DNA of 48,535 nt from Candidatus Methanoperedens sp. BLZ2 (GCF_002487355.1 NZ_NTMG01000044.1:1-48535), one strand, 5' to 3'. Numbered from the stretch's first letter, positions 7,903 to 16,063 are shown. A program made the numbers and translations. Notes: generated from the sequence alone by a model not told the origin.

Positions 7903-8855
7903 GAATTTCTTTTGGAGTTGAGGAAAAGATAAAACTTCTATCCACAATACATACGTGGAGCCGGGACCAGCTCACTCAGGATATATTCAGAAAGATACAG
8001 GTGAAATATGGCATTCCTGCATTTCTCACAGAGACTATGTTCTGGCACATGGAGATTTTATACAGGCTTCTGCCCATAAGCGAATATCTTATATTCAAAG
8101 GCGGAACCTGCGTTCAGAGCTACATTGATCCAATGTTCCAGCGTGCATCCAATGATCTTGATTTCAATACAACGATACAGAATCACAATGCATTGATTCA
8201 GAAGATTGAAGAAATAAATAAGCAGCTAAGAAATCAGGGAACGGCAGTTGAGATACAGGGAATCCCATATGGTTTTTTTGAATTTGAGTCCGCTGATAAA
8301 GCATCAGGAACCTTGAACTTCAGGCACAGGATGCCTTCCAGGTTTGGAGAGTACGAGCATGTAGCCGGAAATGATGTTCAGGCAAAGCCCATAAGAGTTC
8401 AGATAAACTGCAAGCATGCATGGCTTCCTGCGATAAAGAAGGTCATAAAGCCAGTGGAATTTTATGTTATGGAAGAAGCAAAACCCGTGGAAGCAGTCGT
8501 CTTTCCCCACTCAAGCATTGAAGATCTGATCGCAGATAAGATCATGGCAACACAAGTACATACAGGCAGGGAGAGGTTCAAGGATGTCTATGATCTTAAG
8601 GTGCTGTTTAACCTTGATTTTGACAGAACTGCGGTCAATACCAAGCTTGCACTCATTGCTAAGGAAACAGGAAGAGACGCTGGTCAATTGCTCAAATCAA
8701 GTGCGAACACAGTAATGGCTTTCGGGGATCGGAGCAATGAAGCACAGGGGTTTGCCAGTATGGTTTGCAGAGGTGGAAAGGAACTCATTAAAGGTTGGGA
8801 GATCATGTGTGAAAAGACTGCCAGGACAATCTTGCTGCTTGGCCAGGAGCGTTGA
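7899..8855 (+). CDS. AbiEii/AbiGii-family nucleotidyltransferase toxin
   Basis: 318 residues. The nucleotidyltransferase core is clear: LIFKGGTCVQSY (GG-S/T motif) near residue 65, then ASNDLDFNTT (D-x-D) about 15 residues on. The downstream motif LIADKIMATQ ... FKDVYDLKVLF is also typical of AbiEii/DUF1814 proteins. Known family members transfer nucleotides to tRNA or act otherwise on translation and mediate phage defence by abortive infection. Translationally coupled to the wHTH gene upstream. Confidence 0.85.
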   Translation: MRISFGVEEKIKLLSTIHTWSRDQLTQDIFRKIQVKYGIPAFLTETMFWHMEILYRLLPISEYLIFKGGTCVQSYIDPMFQRASNDLDFNTTIQNHNALIQKIEEINKQLRNQGTAVEIQGIPYGFFEFESADKASGTLNFRHRMPSRFGEYEHVAGNDVQAKPIRVQINCKHAWLPAIKKVIKPVEFYVMEEAKPVEAVVFPHSSIEDLIADKIMATQVHTGRERFKDVYDLKVLFNLDFDRTAVNTKLALIAKETGRDAGQLLKSSANTVMAFGDRSNEAQGFASMVCRGGKELIKGWEIMCEKTARTILLLGQER

Positions 8856-8865
8856 ATCCGGCAAC

Positions 8866-10848
8866 TTAACTATCCTGGTATTTAGGCTTATAGAACAGCA
8901 CTATCTTGTATTCTGACGGCTCTCGATTCATCTTCCTGTAAAGCAAATAATCAATGGTTATATCTGATTCTTTAAACCAGTACCATGACATCTTTGCGCT
9001 ATCAAGTCGCTCATAATCTGTGCGAAGGTTGCGCTTTACGATATCAGCTTCACTTGGCGCCTCATCGCCCTGATGAACGATTATCAACGGCGCGTCAAGA
9101 GTGGAATTGATATTGGCTTTCCATTGAATATTATTGAAATGGCGCATATACCAGAGGAACTGGGTTTCTAATTCCGGGTCTGTAAGTTGTATCTTTGTAT
9201 AATTACCCTCATACTGCGATGAAATTTCATTTATTTTACTTAAGAATAATGCAAATTTCTGCGGTGGCTGGGCCGCCTGGATAAGAGGTTCAGCGGTATC
9301 TGTATAACGTTTAAAGTTCAATTCAACGCTTGAATATATAAAAAAAGATGATGTTAAAATAATAATTATAACTGTAATAACCCCTTTACGGGAATTCAAA
9401 TCCAGTCCCGGAATAATTTCATTCAGGTAGATCGCTGCAATTAATACAAGGGGAAGTAAGGGATTGAGTACGAGCCATGGTACTTTTTCCTGGACATAGG
9501 AATATACAAAGAAATTAGCCAGTGCCCAGTATGTCAGGAAAGCAACAAAAAGATTTTTTGACTTCAATACGCTTAAGAATGAAAATGGCAGCAACGGTAA
9601 TAAAACGATTATTGAAGCCGGGAGGTAATATACAGGAAGGAACCTGCTTGATGCCGGATATGTTTCTGATATAAGATAAAATATTAAAACTATTATCCAG
9701 TAGATAAGAGAAATCATTAATATCTTTCTTTTCTTATTATCACAACAGCTATAATGTGCAATTCCTAAAATTCCAAATATTAATATTGGAAGATCATAGA
9801 GAGCTATGATCGGCAGGTAAAAAAAGAAAACGCCGCCCATACGTTCGATCTTATGCATCTCGTACCAGTGTAAAACCGCTTTCATGAAGGCATCTTTCAT
9901 CCCCGTAAAGTCAAGGAAATTTCCCGTATAATATAATGAGAAAAAGACAAAAAATATAAAAATAAATAATAGCATTTCTGTAGACAGGATCAAAAATTTA
10001 TTATCGAGATTTTTGATTTTCCCGATCAAATCACTATACCATTTTTCCCTTATGGCGAAAAGAAACAGGAAAAAGACTACCAGAGCCATTATGATGTATG
10101 CATTTTCTTTAAGTGCCACCAGCGATGCAAGCGCCAGTGCCCCGATAACAATGTAAAGAAATCTCATTAAAGGATATCTGCCAAAATATAGAATAATAAT
10201 AACTAATCCAATTAATGCATATGAAACAAAATATAAACCTTTTAAGGTTAACAACGACAGCATCCTGATATATAAACCCGGTATGACCCAGATAAACGCC
10301 AGTGTTAATATTATTAATATAGTTGCAAATAAATATGCATTCCTGATCACTATATTTTTATCATTTGAATAATTCATTTTAGAATAATTCTCTGTATATT
10401 TGATCGCGCAAACAAATAATAATAGTGTGAAAAAGGACATGAATATATCTTCCCTGTAAAACCGGGAATAATACAGGAACGATGGCGAGAATGCAAGGAA
10501 GAAAGCACAGATCAGCAACCCGGTCTTTCCGATATGTTTCTTTAAGGGCAGCAAAAATAACAGCATAGCAGACCCGAGAATTGCTGGCAGAATCCGTGCA
10601 GAATAATCACTATCCCCTATTCTTTTAAATATTTCTGTTGTCACATAATACATGAAAGGCCCATGGAACGAGGGATCGTAAGAATAGCTATGCTGCGTGA
10701 ACAACCTGTACGTAAAATAACCTACAGCAGCCTCATCGTGATGAAATACCCTTTCATCAAGCCTGTAAAGTCTTAAGAAAAATGCAAGGGCTACCAGGAT
10801 AAAAAAACAAAGATAATAAGGAAAGTTTTTTTTATTCATCCACTCCAT
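8866..10848 (-). CDS. Agl23-like membrane glycosyltransferase (GT39-like)
   Basis: 660 residues, with an N-terminal transmembrane segment and about a dozen hydrophobic helices. The early luminal loop RVFHHDEAAVGYFTYRLF carries the acidic pair typical of GT-C enzymes; SFHGPFMYYVTTEIFKR follows. This matches the TIGR03663 family (flippase-activity-associated Agl23), linked to archaeal N-glycosylation. A soluble C-terminal domain of about 150 residues follows the last helix. It is divergent from the MoaD-like gene, so the 55 bp between them serves both promoters. Confidence 0.85.
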   Translation of the reverse strand: MEWMNKKNFPYYLCFFILVALAFFLRLYRLDERVFHHDEAAVGYFTYRLFTQHSYSYDPSFHGPFMYYVTTEIFKRIGDSDYSARILPAILGSAMLLFLLPLKKHIGKTGLLICAFFLAFSPSFLYYSRFYREDIFMSFFTLLLFVCAIKYTENYSKMNYSNDKNIVIRNAYLFATILIILTLAFIWVIPGLYIRMLSLLTLKGLYFVSYALIGLVIIILYFGRYPLMRFLYIVIGALALASLVALKENAYIIMALVVFFLFLFAIREKWYSDLIGKIKNLDNKFLILSTEMLLFIFIFFVFFSLYYTGNFLDFTGMKDAFMKAVLHWYEMHKIERMGGVFFFYLPIIALYDLPILIFGILGIAHYSCCDNKKRKILMISLIYWIIVLIFYLISETYPASSRFLPVYYLPASIIVLLPLLPFSFLSVLKSKNLFVAFLTYWALANFFVYSYVQEKVPWLVLNPLLPLVLIAAIYLNEIIPGLDLNSRKGVITVIIIILTSSFFIYSSVELNFKRYTDTAEPLIQAAQPPQKFALFLSKINEISSQYEGNYTKIQLTDPELETQFLWYMRHFNNIQWKANINSTLDAPLIIVHQGDEAPSEADIVKRNLRTDYERLDSAKMSWYWFKESDITIDYLLYRKMNREPSEYKIVLFYKPKYQDS

Positions 10849-10902
10849 GATAGTTTAAACTTATTCATAGCATTTATGGTTTTGGAAAAACATTCATGGT
10901 GC

Positions 10903-11175
10903 ATGCCAAAAATCAGGATCAGATTCTTTGCAAATTTCAGGGAATTCACAAAAACCGGTGAGCTTGAGATTGAAGGAGATACTGTTCGAGAGATACTTGA
11001 AATGATTTGTAATAAGTTCCCGGGCCTTGATAAGATCTTATTCACCAATGGAAAATTACAGCCCTATGTTAATATCTTTCTGAATGGAGAAAATATTCTT
11101 GAATCAAATGGAATGGATAATTTGCTTCAACCGGGTGAAGAAATAGCTATTTTCCCTCCTGTGTCGGGTGGATGA
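10903..11175 (+). CDS. MoaD/SAMP-like ubiquitin-fold sulfur carrier
   Basis: About 90 residues (MPKIRIRFFANFREF onward) ending FPPVSGG; the C-terminal diglycine is required for adenylation and thiocarboxylation or for conjugation. MoaD proteins donate sulfur in molybdopterin synthesis, and archaeal SAMPs also modify proteins. The stop overlaps the moeA start (GGATGATG), which favours the molybdopterin role. I chose the ATG at 10903 because the family alignment begins there; an in-frame ATG at 10876 would add nine atypical residues. Confidence 0.88.
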   Translation: MPKIRIRFFANFREFTKTGELEIEGDTVREILEMICNKFPGLDKILFTNGKLQPYVNIFLNGENILESNGMDNLLQPGEEIAIFPPVSGG

Positions 11176-12353
11176 TGTTTAAAGAAAGAATAAATGCACA
11201 AAAAGCAAAAGAATTATTTCTCCATTCATTTCAACCAATTTCAAAAATAGAGACCTTGCCCATCGAAGAATGTGATGGAAGGATAATTGCAGAAAATATA
11301 ATTGCAAGTATAGATGTGCCGCATTACAGGCGTGCAGCCATGGATGGATTTGCAGTCATGGCATCTGAAACGCTCGGAGCAGGCACCGGCTCGCCTGTCA
11401 TACTCAGATTAGCAAATAGTATGGAGAAAGGTACATGCATGAGGGTGCATACAGGTTCACCGATGCCGGAAAAATCGGATGCGGTCGTTATGATGGAAGA
11501 TACGGTATTAAGCGGCGATAAGGTTGAGATATTTGCACAAATCCATCCCTTCAAGAACGTTGGGGCAATAGGGGAGGATGTACAAAAAGGTGAAATTATC
11601 TTAAACAGGGGACGCCTGCTTCGTCCCTGTGATATCGCTGTTCTTGCATCCCTTGGTATCGGGAATATTAAGGTTTTTAAAAGGCCTCTTGTTGTTATTA
11701 TTCCGACTGGTGAGGAACTTGCGCCCAGAGGTAAGAAAAACCTGGCGGATGGAGAGGTCTATGAAACGAATGGATTGATGTCTGCGTTGTATATACGAAA
11801 ATGGGGGGGCATCCCTCGCCTGCTTGATATTGTGACTGATTCTCCTGAAAAAATAAAAGAAGCTATTATATCAAATCCTGATGCAGATATGATTTTAACA
11901 AGCGGCGGGACTTCAGTGGGAAAACGCGATTTTGTTCCGGCAGTTGTCGGATCACTTGGAAAACTCCTTGTTCATGGTGTCGGGATCAGTCCTGGGAAGC
12001 CTACAGCTCTTGGAATTATCAATGGTAAACCTGTTTTGTGCATGCCGGGATATCCAGTTGCAGGTATAGTGGCGCTTTTTTTTTATGGAAAGGCCGCATT
12101 TCGAAGGCTCGGGCATATTCCGGATGAGCCTGAAAGAACTGTAAGGGCAGTTCTTTCCGGAAAAATAGCTGGAAGGACAGGGTATAAAACATTTGCCCGT
12201 GTAAAAATAGATAATGGCGTTGCGATACCACTGGCAACAGCAGGGGCCGGGATTTTAAGTTCGGTTTCTAAAGCTGATGGGTTCGTGATAATTCCGGAAA
12301 ATATCGAAGGACGAAATGCTGGTGAAGAAGTGGAAGTAGTGTTAATTGAATGA
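11172..12353 (+). CDS. moeA: molybdopterin molybdotransferase MoeA
   Basis: Inserts molybdate or tungstate into adenylated molybdopterin. 393 residues with the usual domains: the YRRAAMDGFAV block near residue 55, VHTGSPMPEKSDAVVMMEDT, PTGEELAPRG near residue 180, the MPT-binding TSGGTSVGKRDF near residue 240 and GKPVLCMPGYPVAGI near residue 290. The C-terminal beta-barrel domain IV is present. It overlaps the MoaD-like gene by 4 nt, forming a cofactor operon. Confidence 0.95.
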   Translation: MMFKERINAQKAKELFLHSFQPISKIETLPIEECDGRIIAENIIASIDVPHYRRAAMDGFAVMASETLGAGTGSPVILRLANSMEKGTCMRVHTGSPMPEKSDAVVMMEDTVLSGDKVEIFAQIHPFKNVGAIGEDVQKGEIILNRGRLLRPCDIAVLASLGIGNIKVFKRPLVVIIPTGEELAPRGKKNLADGEVYETNGLMSALYIRKWGGIPRLLDIVTDSPEKIKEAIISNPDADMILTSGGTSVGKRDFVPAVVGSLGKLLVHGVGISPGKPTALGIINGKPVLCMPGYPVAGIVALFFYGKAAFRRLGHIPDEPERTVRAVLSGKIAGRTGYKTFARVKIDNGVAIPLATAGAGILSSVSKADGFVIIPENIEGRNAGEEVEVVLIE

Positions 12354-12388
12354 TTATTTTGTCATCATCATGCTCATTTTAGTGTCCG

Positions 12389-12416
12389 AATAAGTATATT
12401 AGTTATGATACTTATT
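12389..12416. promoter_or_regulatory. inverted repeat enclosing a TATA box
   Basis: AATAAGTAT (12389-12397) and ATACTTATT (12408-12416) form a perfect 9-bp inverted repeat with a 10-nt spacer. The TATA-like TATATTA (12395-12401) lies inside it, 30 nt upstream of the hairpin at 12425. This looks like an operator controlling that hairpin RNA. Confidence 0.5.
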
Positions 12417-12424
12417 GTTAGTAT

Positions 12425-12478
12425 GAGCAGGCAAATAATTCATTTATATTTTCCCCACATCCTATCCACTGCCTGCTC
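12425..12478 (+). ncRNA. candidate small hairpin RNA, copy A
   Basis: GAGCAGGC (12425-12432) pairs perfectly with GCCTGCTC (12471-12478). The 38-nt loop is AT-rich in its first half, with TTTATATTTT, then C-rich (CCCCACATCCTATCCACT). A TATA box starts 30 nt upstream of the first stem base, so a transcript would begin at the hairpin. The plan matches copies B (12598-12650), C (34360-34419) and D (34497-34549). It lies 70 nt after moeA on the same strand, so a terminator role is an alternative. Confidence 0.5.
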
Positions 12479-12505
12479 TATCCAATTTGTATATTCAATT
12501 GAGAT

Positions 12506-12584
12506 TATCCTGGTATATTTGAAAATATCCTGATATATTAGACATATCCTGATATATTAGACAAATATCCTGATATATTAGACA
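12506..12584. repeat. four tandem ~20-bp AT-rich repeats
   Basis: TATCCTGATATATTAGAC or a close variant begins at 12506, 12526, 12545 and 12566, so spacing is 20, 19 and 21 bp, close to two helical turns. The core CTGATATATTAG is nearly palindromic. They lie between two oppositely oriented hairpin RNAs and could be cooperative protein-binding sites. Confidence 0.7.
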
Positions 12585-12597
12585 AAATAATGGTGGT

Positions 12598-12650
12598 ATA
12601 ATGGGCAGGTTGGGGGGGTGGTGGTATTTAAAAAAATTCCTGCCCATTAT
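12598..12650 (-). ncRNA. candidate small hairpin RNA, copy B
   Basis: A perfect 12-bp inverted repeat, ATAATGGGCAGG (12598-12609) and its complement (12639-12650). On the minus strand the 29-nt loop is a T-tract (AATTTTTTTAAA) followed by TACCACCACCCCCCC. A TATA-like TTTAAATA on the minus strand (12671-12678) starts 28 nt upstream of the first stem base. Stem, T-tract and CACC-rich segment match copies C and D. It contains no reading frame. Confidence 0.6.
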
Positions 12651-12690
12651 TTTCCTACAAACATACATAATATTTAAAATATTCGATGGC

Positions 12691-13497
12691 TTATCCATTA
12701 TTCAAACCTGAAAGTATCTTCTTTCCCGCCCTTACATCATCAACAGAGAATACCTCAAGATTATACACACCATTAAACCTGAGTTCTTTCAAAATAGAAA
12801 AATCAATAACTCCTGTCCCTGGCGCACCATGAAGATCGCCCCAGAACTTCTCTGTCCACAAACCCTTGTTATCGTGGATATGAGCATGCACTACGTGATT
12901 TTTTAGTTCCTTAGCAAATTCCCGAAGTTTCCCCTGGTTTCCCTCACACGTCAGGTTAGCGTGCCCGATATCAAACGTAGCCCTCAAATTAGGTGAACCT
13001 GTCTTTTCGATAGCCTTTATCAGGTCAGCTGCGCTGATGCACAGGTTATCCGGGTCAGTCCCTTCCTTATTTTCAAGTCCGAGTATAACATTCGCATCTT
13101 CGGCAAATTTTGAAAGGCAGGATAATCCTGACACCATGTTTTCAAATGCTCTGTCTTTATCTCCATTTATCCTTCCCGGATGAATGACCACAACCCCTGA
13201 TCCGAGAGCTTCTGCGATCGTTATACTTTCTTTCATGAGTTTTTCTGTTGTATCATTCAATCTTGCAGTATCCACAATAAGTTCGTGCGGGTAATTTGGC
13301 ACATCGCTAAAATAAGGAGCATGGATAGAAGTTGATAAATCGTATGACGAAAGCGTATCTTTTATTTTGGATACGCGGGATTTTATTAACTTTGTTCCTT
13401 CATAAACTTCAAGCTTTGGTATATACAGTTCTATAGATTCAACCTCGCGCTCCAGTTCAGGAAGTGTTCCTGCAAAAGATGATGCACCAATTATCAT
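12691..13497 (-). CDS. sugar phosphate isomerase/epimerase (AP endonuclease 2-type TIM barrel)
   Basis: 268 residues of a TIM barrel. Metal ligands can be placed: H in STSIHAPYF, H in VVVIHPGR, E in ILGLENKEGTD, D and H in ATFDIGHANL, H in HVVHAHIHDN and E in YNLEVFS. The fold is shared by xylose isomerase-like sugar epimerases and endonuclease IV; the substrate cannot be read. It starts 6 nt after the stop of mfnB and is therefore in its operon, but no step of methanofuran synthesis can be assigned from sequence. Confidence 0.8.
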   Translation of the reverse strand: MIIGASSFAGTLPELEREVESIELYIPKLEVYEGTKLIKSRVSKIKDTLSSYDLSTSIHAPYFSDVPNYPHELIVDTARLNDTTEKLMKESITIAEALGSGVVVIHPGRINGDKDRAFENMVSGLSCLSKFAEDANVILGLENKEGTDPDNLCISAADLIKAIEKTGSPNLRATFDIGHANLTCEGNQGKLREFAKELKNHVVHAHIHDNKGLWTEKFWGDLHGAPGTGVIDFSILKELRFNGVYNLEVFSVDDVRAGKKILSGLNNG

Positions 13498-13503
13498 TTT
13501 CCA

Positions 13504-14208
13504 TTATTTCCTGTTGATCAGGGCTCTTAATTTTTCAACAAGATCTTTCCTTATTGAGGAGTTGCGGTCTCCGCCGCACACGCAACCCCTGACTCCGATA
13601 ATATCAGGAGAAATTCTTTTTAATGCAGGAATATCTTCAAATTTGATCGTGCCTGCAAGTGCTGCCTGGAGCCCGTGGTCTCTTGAACTTGAAACGAAAT
13701 CTTTGAGTTCTTCTTCGGTCAGGAATTCAAATGTGGAGCGGCCATCCTTGATACCCGTATCCATCATAACAACATCTACACCTGCTTTTTCACCGATTGA
13801 TGGCAGTTCAAATGGTGAGATGGAATTAATTCTCTTGTAATCGGAATAACCCGAAGCCACTACTTTCTTATTTTTGTCATATTCCTTTACTGAACGGACA
13901 ATGTTTGTGAGCATGTCAAGGGCCTGCTCCCTGGTCTGTATATCGAATAATCCAACTTTGATATAATCTGCACCTGCGACAGCCGCACCAAGTGCTGCGA
14001 GTGATGCCGTTCCTGGCTTATAATTAAAATCACCGATCGTTGCGCTCAAAGGTACTATGCCTGCCACGTTTTTCACATCTCTGATCATCCATGGGAAATT
14101 TGCGCCAAGTGAGCCTTCTTTCGGATTCTTTACATCTATGATATCAGCTCCGCCTGATTTGCAGGTTTTCGCTTCTTCAACATTGATCGGGCTTACGAGT
14201 AACTTCAT
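13504..14208 (-). CDS. mfnB: (5-formylfuran-3-yl)methyl phosphate synthase MfnB
   Basis: Condenses two molecules of glyceraldehyde-3-phosphate to 4-HFC-P, the first furan intermediate of methanofuran. 234 residues, normal length (former DUF556). The Schiff-base and active-site lysines lie in DVKNPKEGSLGA (residues 26-37) and YIKVGLFD (near residue 85); VVASGYSDY and MMDTGIKDGR follow. Presence of this gene supports a methanogen-type C1 pathway. First gene of an operon with the TIM-barrel gene. Confidence 0.95.
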   Translation of the reverse strand: MKLLVSPINVEEAKTCKSGGADIIDVKNPKEGSLGANFPWMIRDVKNVAGIVPLSATIGDFNYKPGTASLAALGAAVAGADYIKVGLFDIQTREQALDMLTNIVRSVKEYDKNKKVVASGYSDYKRINSISPFELPSIGEKAGVDVVMMDTGIKDGRSTFEFLTEEELKDFVSSSRDHGLQAALAGTIKFEDIPALKRISPDIIGVRGCVCGGDRNSSIRKDLVEKLRALINRK

Positions 14209-14317
14209 ATCAATAGATTAAATTGATGCACTTATACATTTATGTTTCGAATTTGTTGTGATATAGTCACTCAGCGTTAAATAAGCCGATAGGAATTCAA
14301 AGATAAATTGAATGCTC

Positions 14318-14384
14318 ACCGCAAAGAACGCAAAGGACGCAAAGATTTGCTGCTACACTTTGCGTTCTTTGCGAACTTTGCGGT
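14318..14384. repeat. 67-nt hairpin repeat, GCAAAG type
   Basis: Left arm 14318-14344 is three 9-mers of the form NNCGCAAAG, loop 14345-14357 is 13 nt, and right arm 14358-14384 is three inverted units. Arm length, unit length, loop length and the leading ACC are identical to the CACAGAG hairpin at 4395-4461. It sits between mfnB (start 14208) and the YgiT-AbrB gene (stop 14505). No gene is seen in 14209-14504. Confidence 0.85.
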
Positions 14385-14504
14385 TTATTGTATCGTTTCC
14401 TTTCGGATGAAATATGCATGAATTCACTATACAATGCACTTCTAATGGGCTTCCGATCGAAGATCAGGATGTGCTGATGCTTTTGTTCATGAGAAGGGGA
14501 CTTG

Positions 14505-14840
14505 CTACTTAATCTCGACAATAAATCTCTTTTTACCTATCGGAATCATCTCCACTTTTGAACTTTCACTTATCTCTAAACTCTTCGCAAGATCAGCAGG
14601 AATCCTGATTACAAGAGACCTTGCGCTTTTACTTATCGAACGTATGAATCTGAATGCATGTTTTCTGATATCTTCAGTTCTCGTCTCCATAAGAAGCGCT
14701 TGTTCTTCTGTAAAAGTAACATGGCCTTTCGGACAGCGCATTGCTTTGACACTTTCAAGGACTATGCCATCCTCAAATTCATACTCTTTTAGTTCTACTT
14801 CCTTCATTTCCTGTTTGCATTTACCGCATACTATTGCCAT
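14505..14840 (-). CDS. YgiT-type zinc finger/AbrB-like antitoxin
   Basis: 111 residues with two parts. Residues 1-45 carry metal ligands CGKCKQEM and MRCPKGHVTF, a YgiT/MqsA-like zinc finger. Residues 70-111 (ARSLVIRIPADLAKSLEIS, then KKRFIVEI) look like an AbrB/SpoVT swapped-hairpin DNA-binding domain. It begins 2 nt after the DUF4258 gene, so it is the antitoxin and repressor of that pair. The YgiT plus AbrB combination differs from MqsA, which uses an HTH. Confidence 0.78.
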   Translation of the reverse strand: MAIVCGKCKQEMKEVELKEYEFEDGIVLESVKAMRCPKGHVTFTEEQALLMETRTEDIRKHAFRFIRSISKSARSLVIRIPADLAKSLEISESSKVEMIPIGKKRFIVEIK

Positions 14841-14842
14841 AT

Positions 14843-15094
14843 CTACCTCGATTTCCTTTTCACTTCATATACTGTAAGTATAACTATGTCGTCTTTATCA
14901 TAAGCCCATCCCACCATGATTTTTCTTGGGAAAGTATCCTTTAACACTATGGAATGAGTGTATTCGTTGCCTCTTCCTTTTTCGTCTGTCCTTGTAAATT
15001 CCAATTTACCTTTTTCTATTGCTGTTTGCGCCTCATGTTCGCTTATTTCTCTTGTCTCCATCATTTTCTTTGCATGGTCAGTGTACTTATACAT
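14843..15094 (-). CDS. DUF4258 toxin-like protein
   Basis: 83 residues. YTDHAKKMMETREISEHEA, then YTHSIVLKD and VILTVYEVKRKSR follow the DUF4258 pattern, a small RelE-like fold found beside YgiT-type antitoxins. Expected role: ribosome-dependent or free mRNA interferase; not proven for this family. The toxin precedes the antitoxin, as in mqsRA. The palindrome at 15104-15119 is just upstream of the ATG. Confidence 0.75.
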   Translation of the reverse strand: MYKYTDHAKKMMETREISEHEAQTAIEKGKLEFTRTDEKGRGNEYTHSIVLKDTFPRKIMVGWAYDKDDIVILTVYEVKRKSR

Positions 15095-15103
15095 TCATCT
15101 TCT

Positions 15104-15119
15104 TTACATCTATATGTAA
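15104..15119. promoter_or_regulatory. near-palindrome upstream of the DUF4258 gene
   Basis: TTACATCTATATGTAA has inverted TTACAT/ATGTAA arms and lies 10 bp before the ATG of the DUF4258 gene. It is a candidate operator for the AbrB-like antitoxin. Confidence 0.4.
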
Positions 15120-15281
15120 GATGAAAATATAAGAGTTATGGAAGAGAAAATAGCGAAAGCGGTGTCTATCGAATCTGCTTGTGGCTGCTGCTTGTTCTAA
15201 AAAGTCCCCAAGTTCCCAAAGAAAGTATTACAGGCGCTTTTATATCATAAAAAGGAGTGGGATTATAAAAATAGATAAACT

Positions 15282-15671
15282 TCAATAACTCTCAACAACC
15301 AGCCCCGGAACCTTCGAAAAGTGTTGTGCATTCTTCGTAAGCATAGGCTCGCCATGAGTAAGGGCGATACTTGCTATAAGGAGGTCAAAATCCCCGATAT
15401 CATTTCCATATCTTTGGAGTTCTATCGAAAGTTTTCCGAAAGTTTCACTGGCAGCGGTTGAAAATTCCAGGATATCAAGGGTATCGAGCAGATGCCGTAC
15501 TTTTTTAGCTTCTTCGATCGGCCGGGATGAGTTATATGCACCTTTGTAGAGTTCGGATGCGTTAAGAGGCGTTGTGGTTAATTTATCACCATCTGCTGTT
15601 AGCTCTTCCAATTTACTCTCAGCAGCAGGTTTACGGCGCAGCAGGTCAATTATGAAATCAGTTTTGCTTTT
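15282..15671 (-). pseudogene. vapC: VapC PIN toxin lacking its start and first catalytic Asp
   Basis: The minus frame from about 15662 reads TDFIIDLLRRKPAAESKLEE and continues to ESY, stop at 15282. This is a VapC PIN domain: NASELYKG, NDIGDFDLLIA and MLTKNAQHF carry the later conserved residues. The expected opening M-x-L-L-D before T-D-F-I-I-D is absent; the frame opens from a TGA with KKSK and has no ATG, GTG or TTG until a TTG at 15611, which removes the first strand. A small deletion at the vapB-vapC junction explains this. The product should be inactive, barring sequence error. Confidence 0.7.
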
Positions 15672-15808
15672 CTTGTTTCCTGCATTGCTTTTTCAATATT
15701 ATCTGCAAGTTCAGTACTGGTTTTCAGGGAACGTATGTAATCAAGAGCATTCTTTTTCCTGGTCAGTTTGAATATTATGTCCGTAAAGCTTTCGGTTTTG
15801 GATGCCAT
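15650..15808 (-). CDS. vapB: VapB-type antitoxin, 52 residues
   Basis: ATG at 15806-15808, stop TAA at 15650-15652. The product starts MASKTESFTDIIFKLTRK and ends QETRKAKLIS. Its length and charged helical pattern suit a VapB antitoxin, and the toxin remnant overlaps its 3' end. The last residues may be read from out-of-place sequence because of the junction deletion. The inverted repeat at 15811-15838 abuts the start. Confidence 0.65.
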   Translation of the reverse strand: MASKTESFTDIIFKLTRKKNALDYIRSLKTSTELADNIEKAMQETRKAKLIS

Positions 15809-15810
15809 AA

Positions 15811-15838
15811 TATCTATCCATATCGGTGCATATAGATA
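15811..15838. promoter_or_regulatory. inverted repeat at the vapB promoter
   Basis: TATCTAT (15811-15817) and ATAGATA (15832-15838) form 7-bp arms directly upstream of the vapB ATG and overlap a TATA-like stretch on the minus strand. This position suits autoregulation by the VapB protein. Confidence 0.45.
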
Positions 15839-15994
15839 TATAATTCTTGTTATTGGATAAAATCATTTCTTTTTATCTGTCTTGAACAGATGATGAATAT
15901 GTTCTCTTTGTGGTAGCAAGGAGAACTGAACAACATAAATACAATTTGTAAGCCGATTACTGAGAACATGAAAAATAACTGCCGCCCAAGTAAA

Positions 15995-16044
15995 GGATTA
16001 ATACGGGATTATGGTAGATTTAGTTACTTTTAGAATATTAATCC
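15995..16044 (-). ncRNA. weak fifth hairpin-RNA candidate or rloB terminator
   Basis: GGATTAATA (15995-16003) and TATTAATCC (16036-16044) are a perfect 9-bp inverted repeat. On the minus strand the loop ends CTACCATAATCCCG, resembling the ACCATAATCCC of the hairpin at 34497-34549. The stem is AT-rich, unlike the other copies. It begins 20 nt after the rloB stop and could simply end that transcript. Confidence 0.3.
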
Positions 16045-16063
16045 TCCCATTAAACCATATATT

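Noticed and set aside
12495-12698. 67-residue minus-strand frame
   Set aside because: It is made of the translated tandem repeats and the hairpin, with no independent coding signal.
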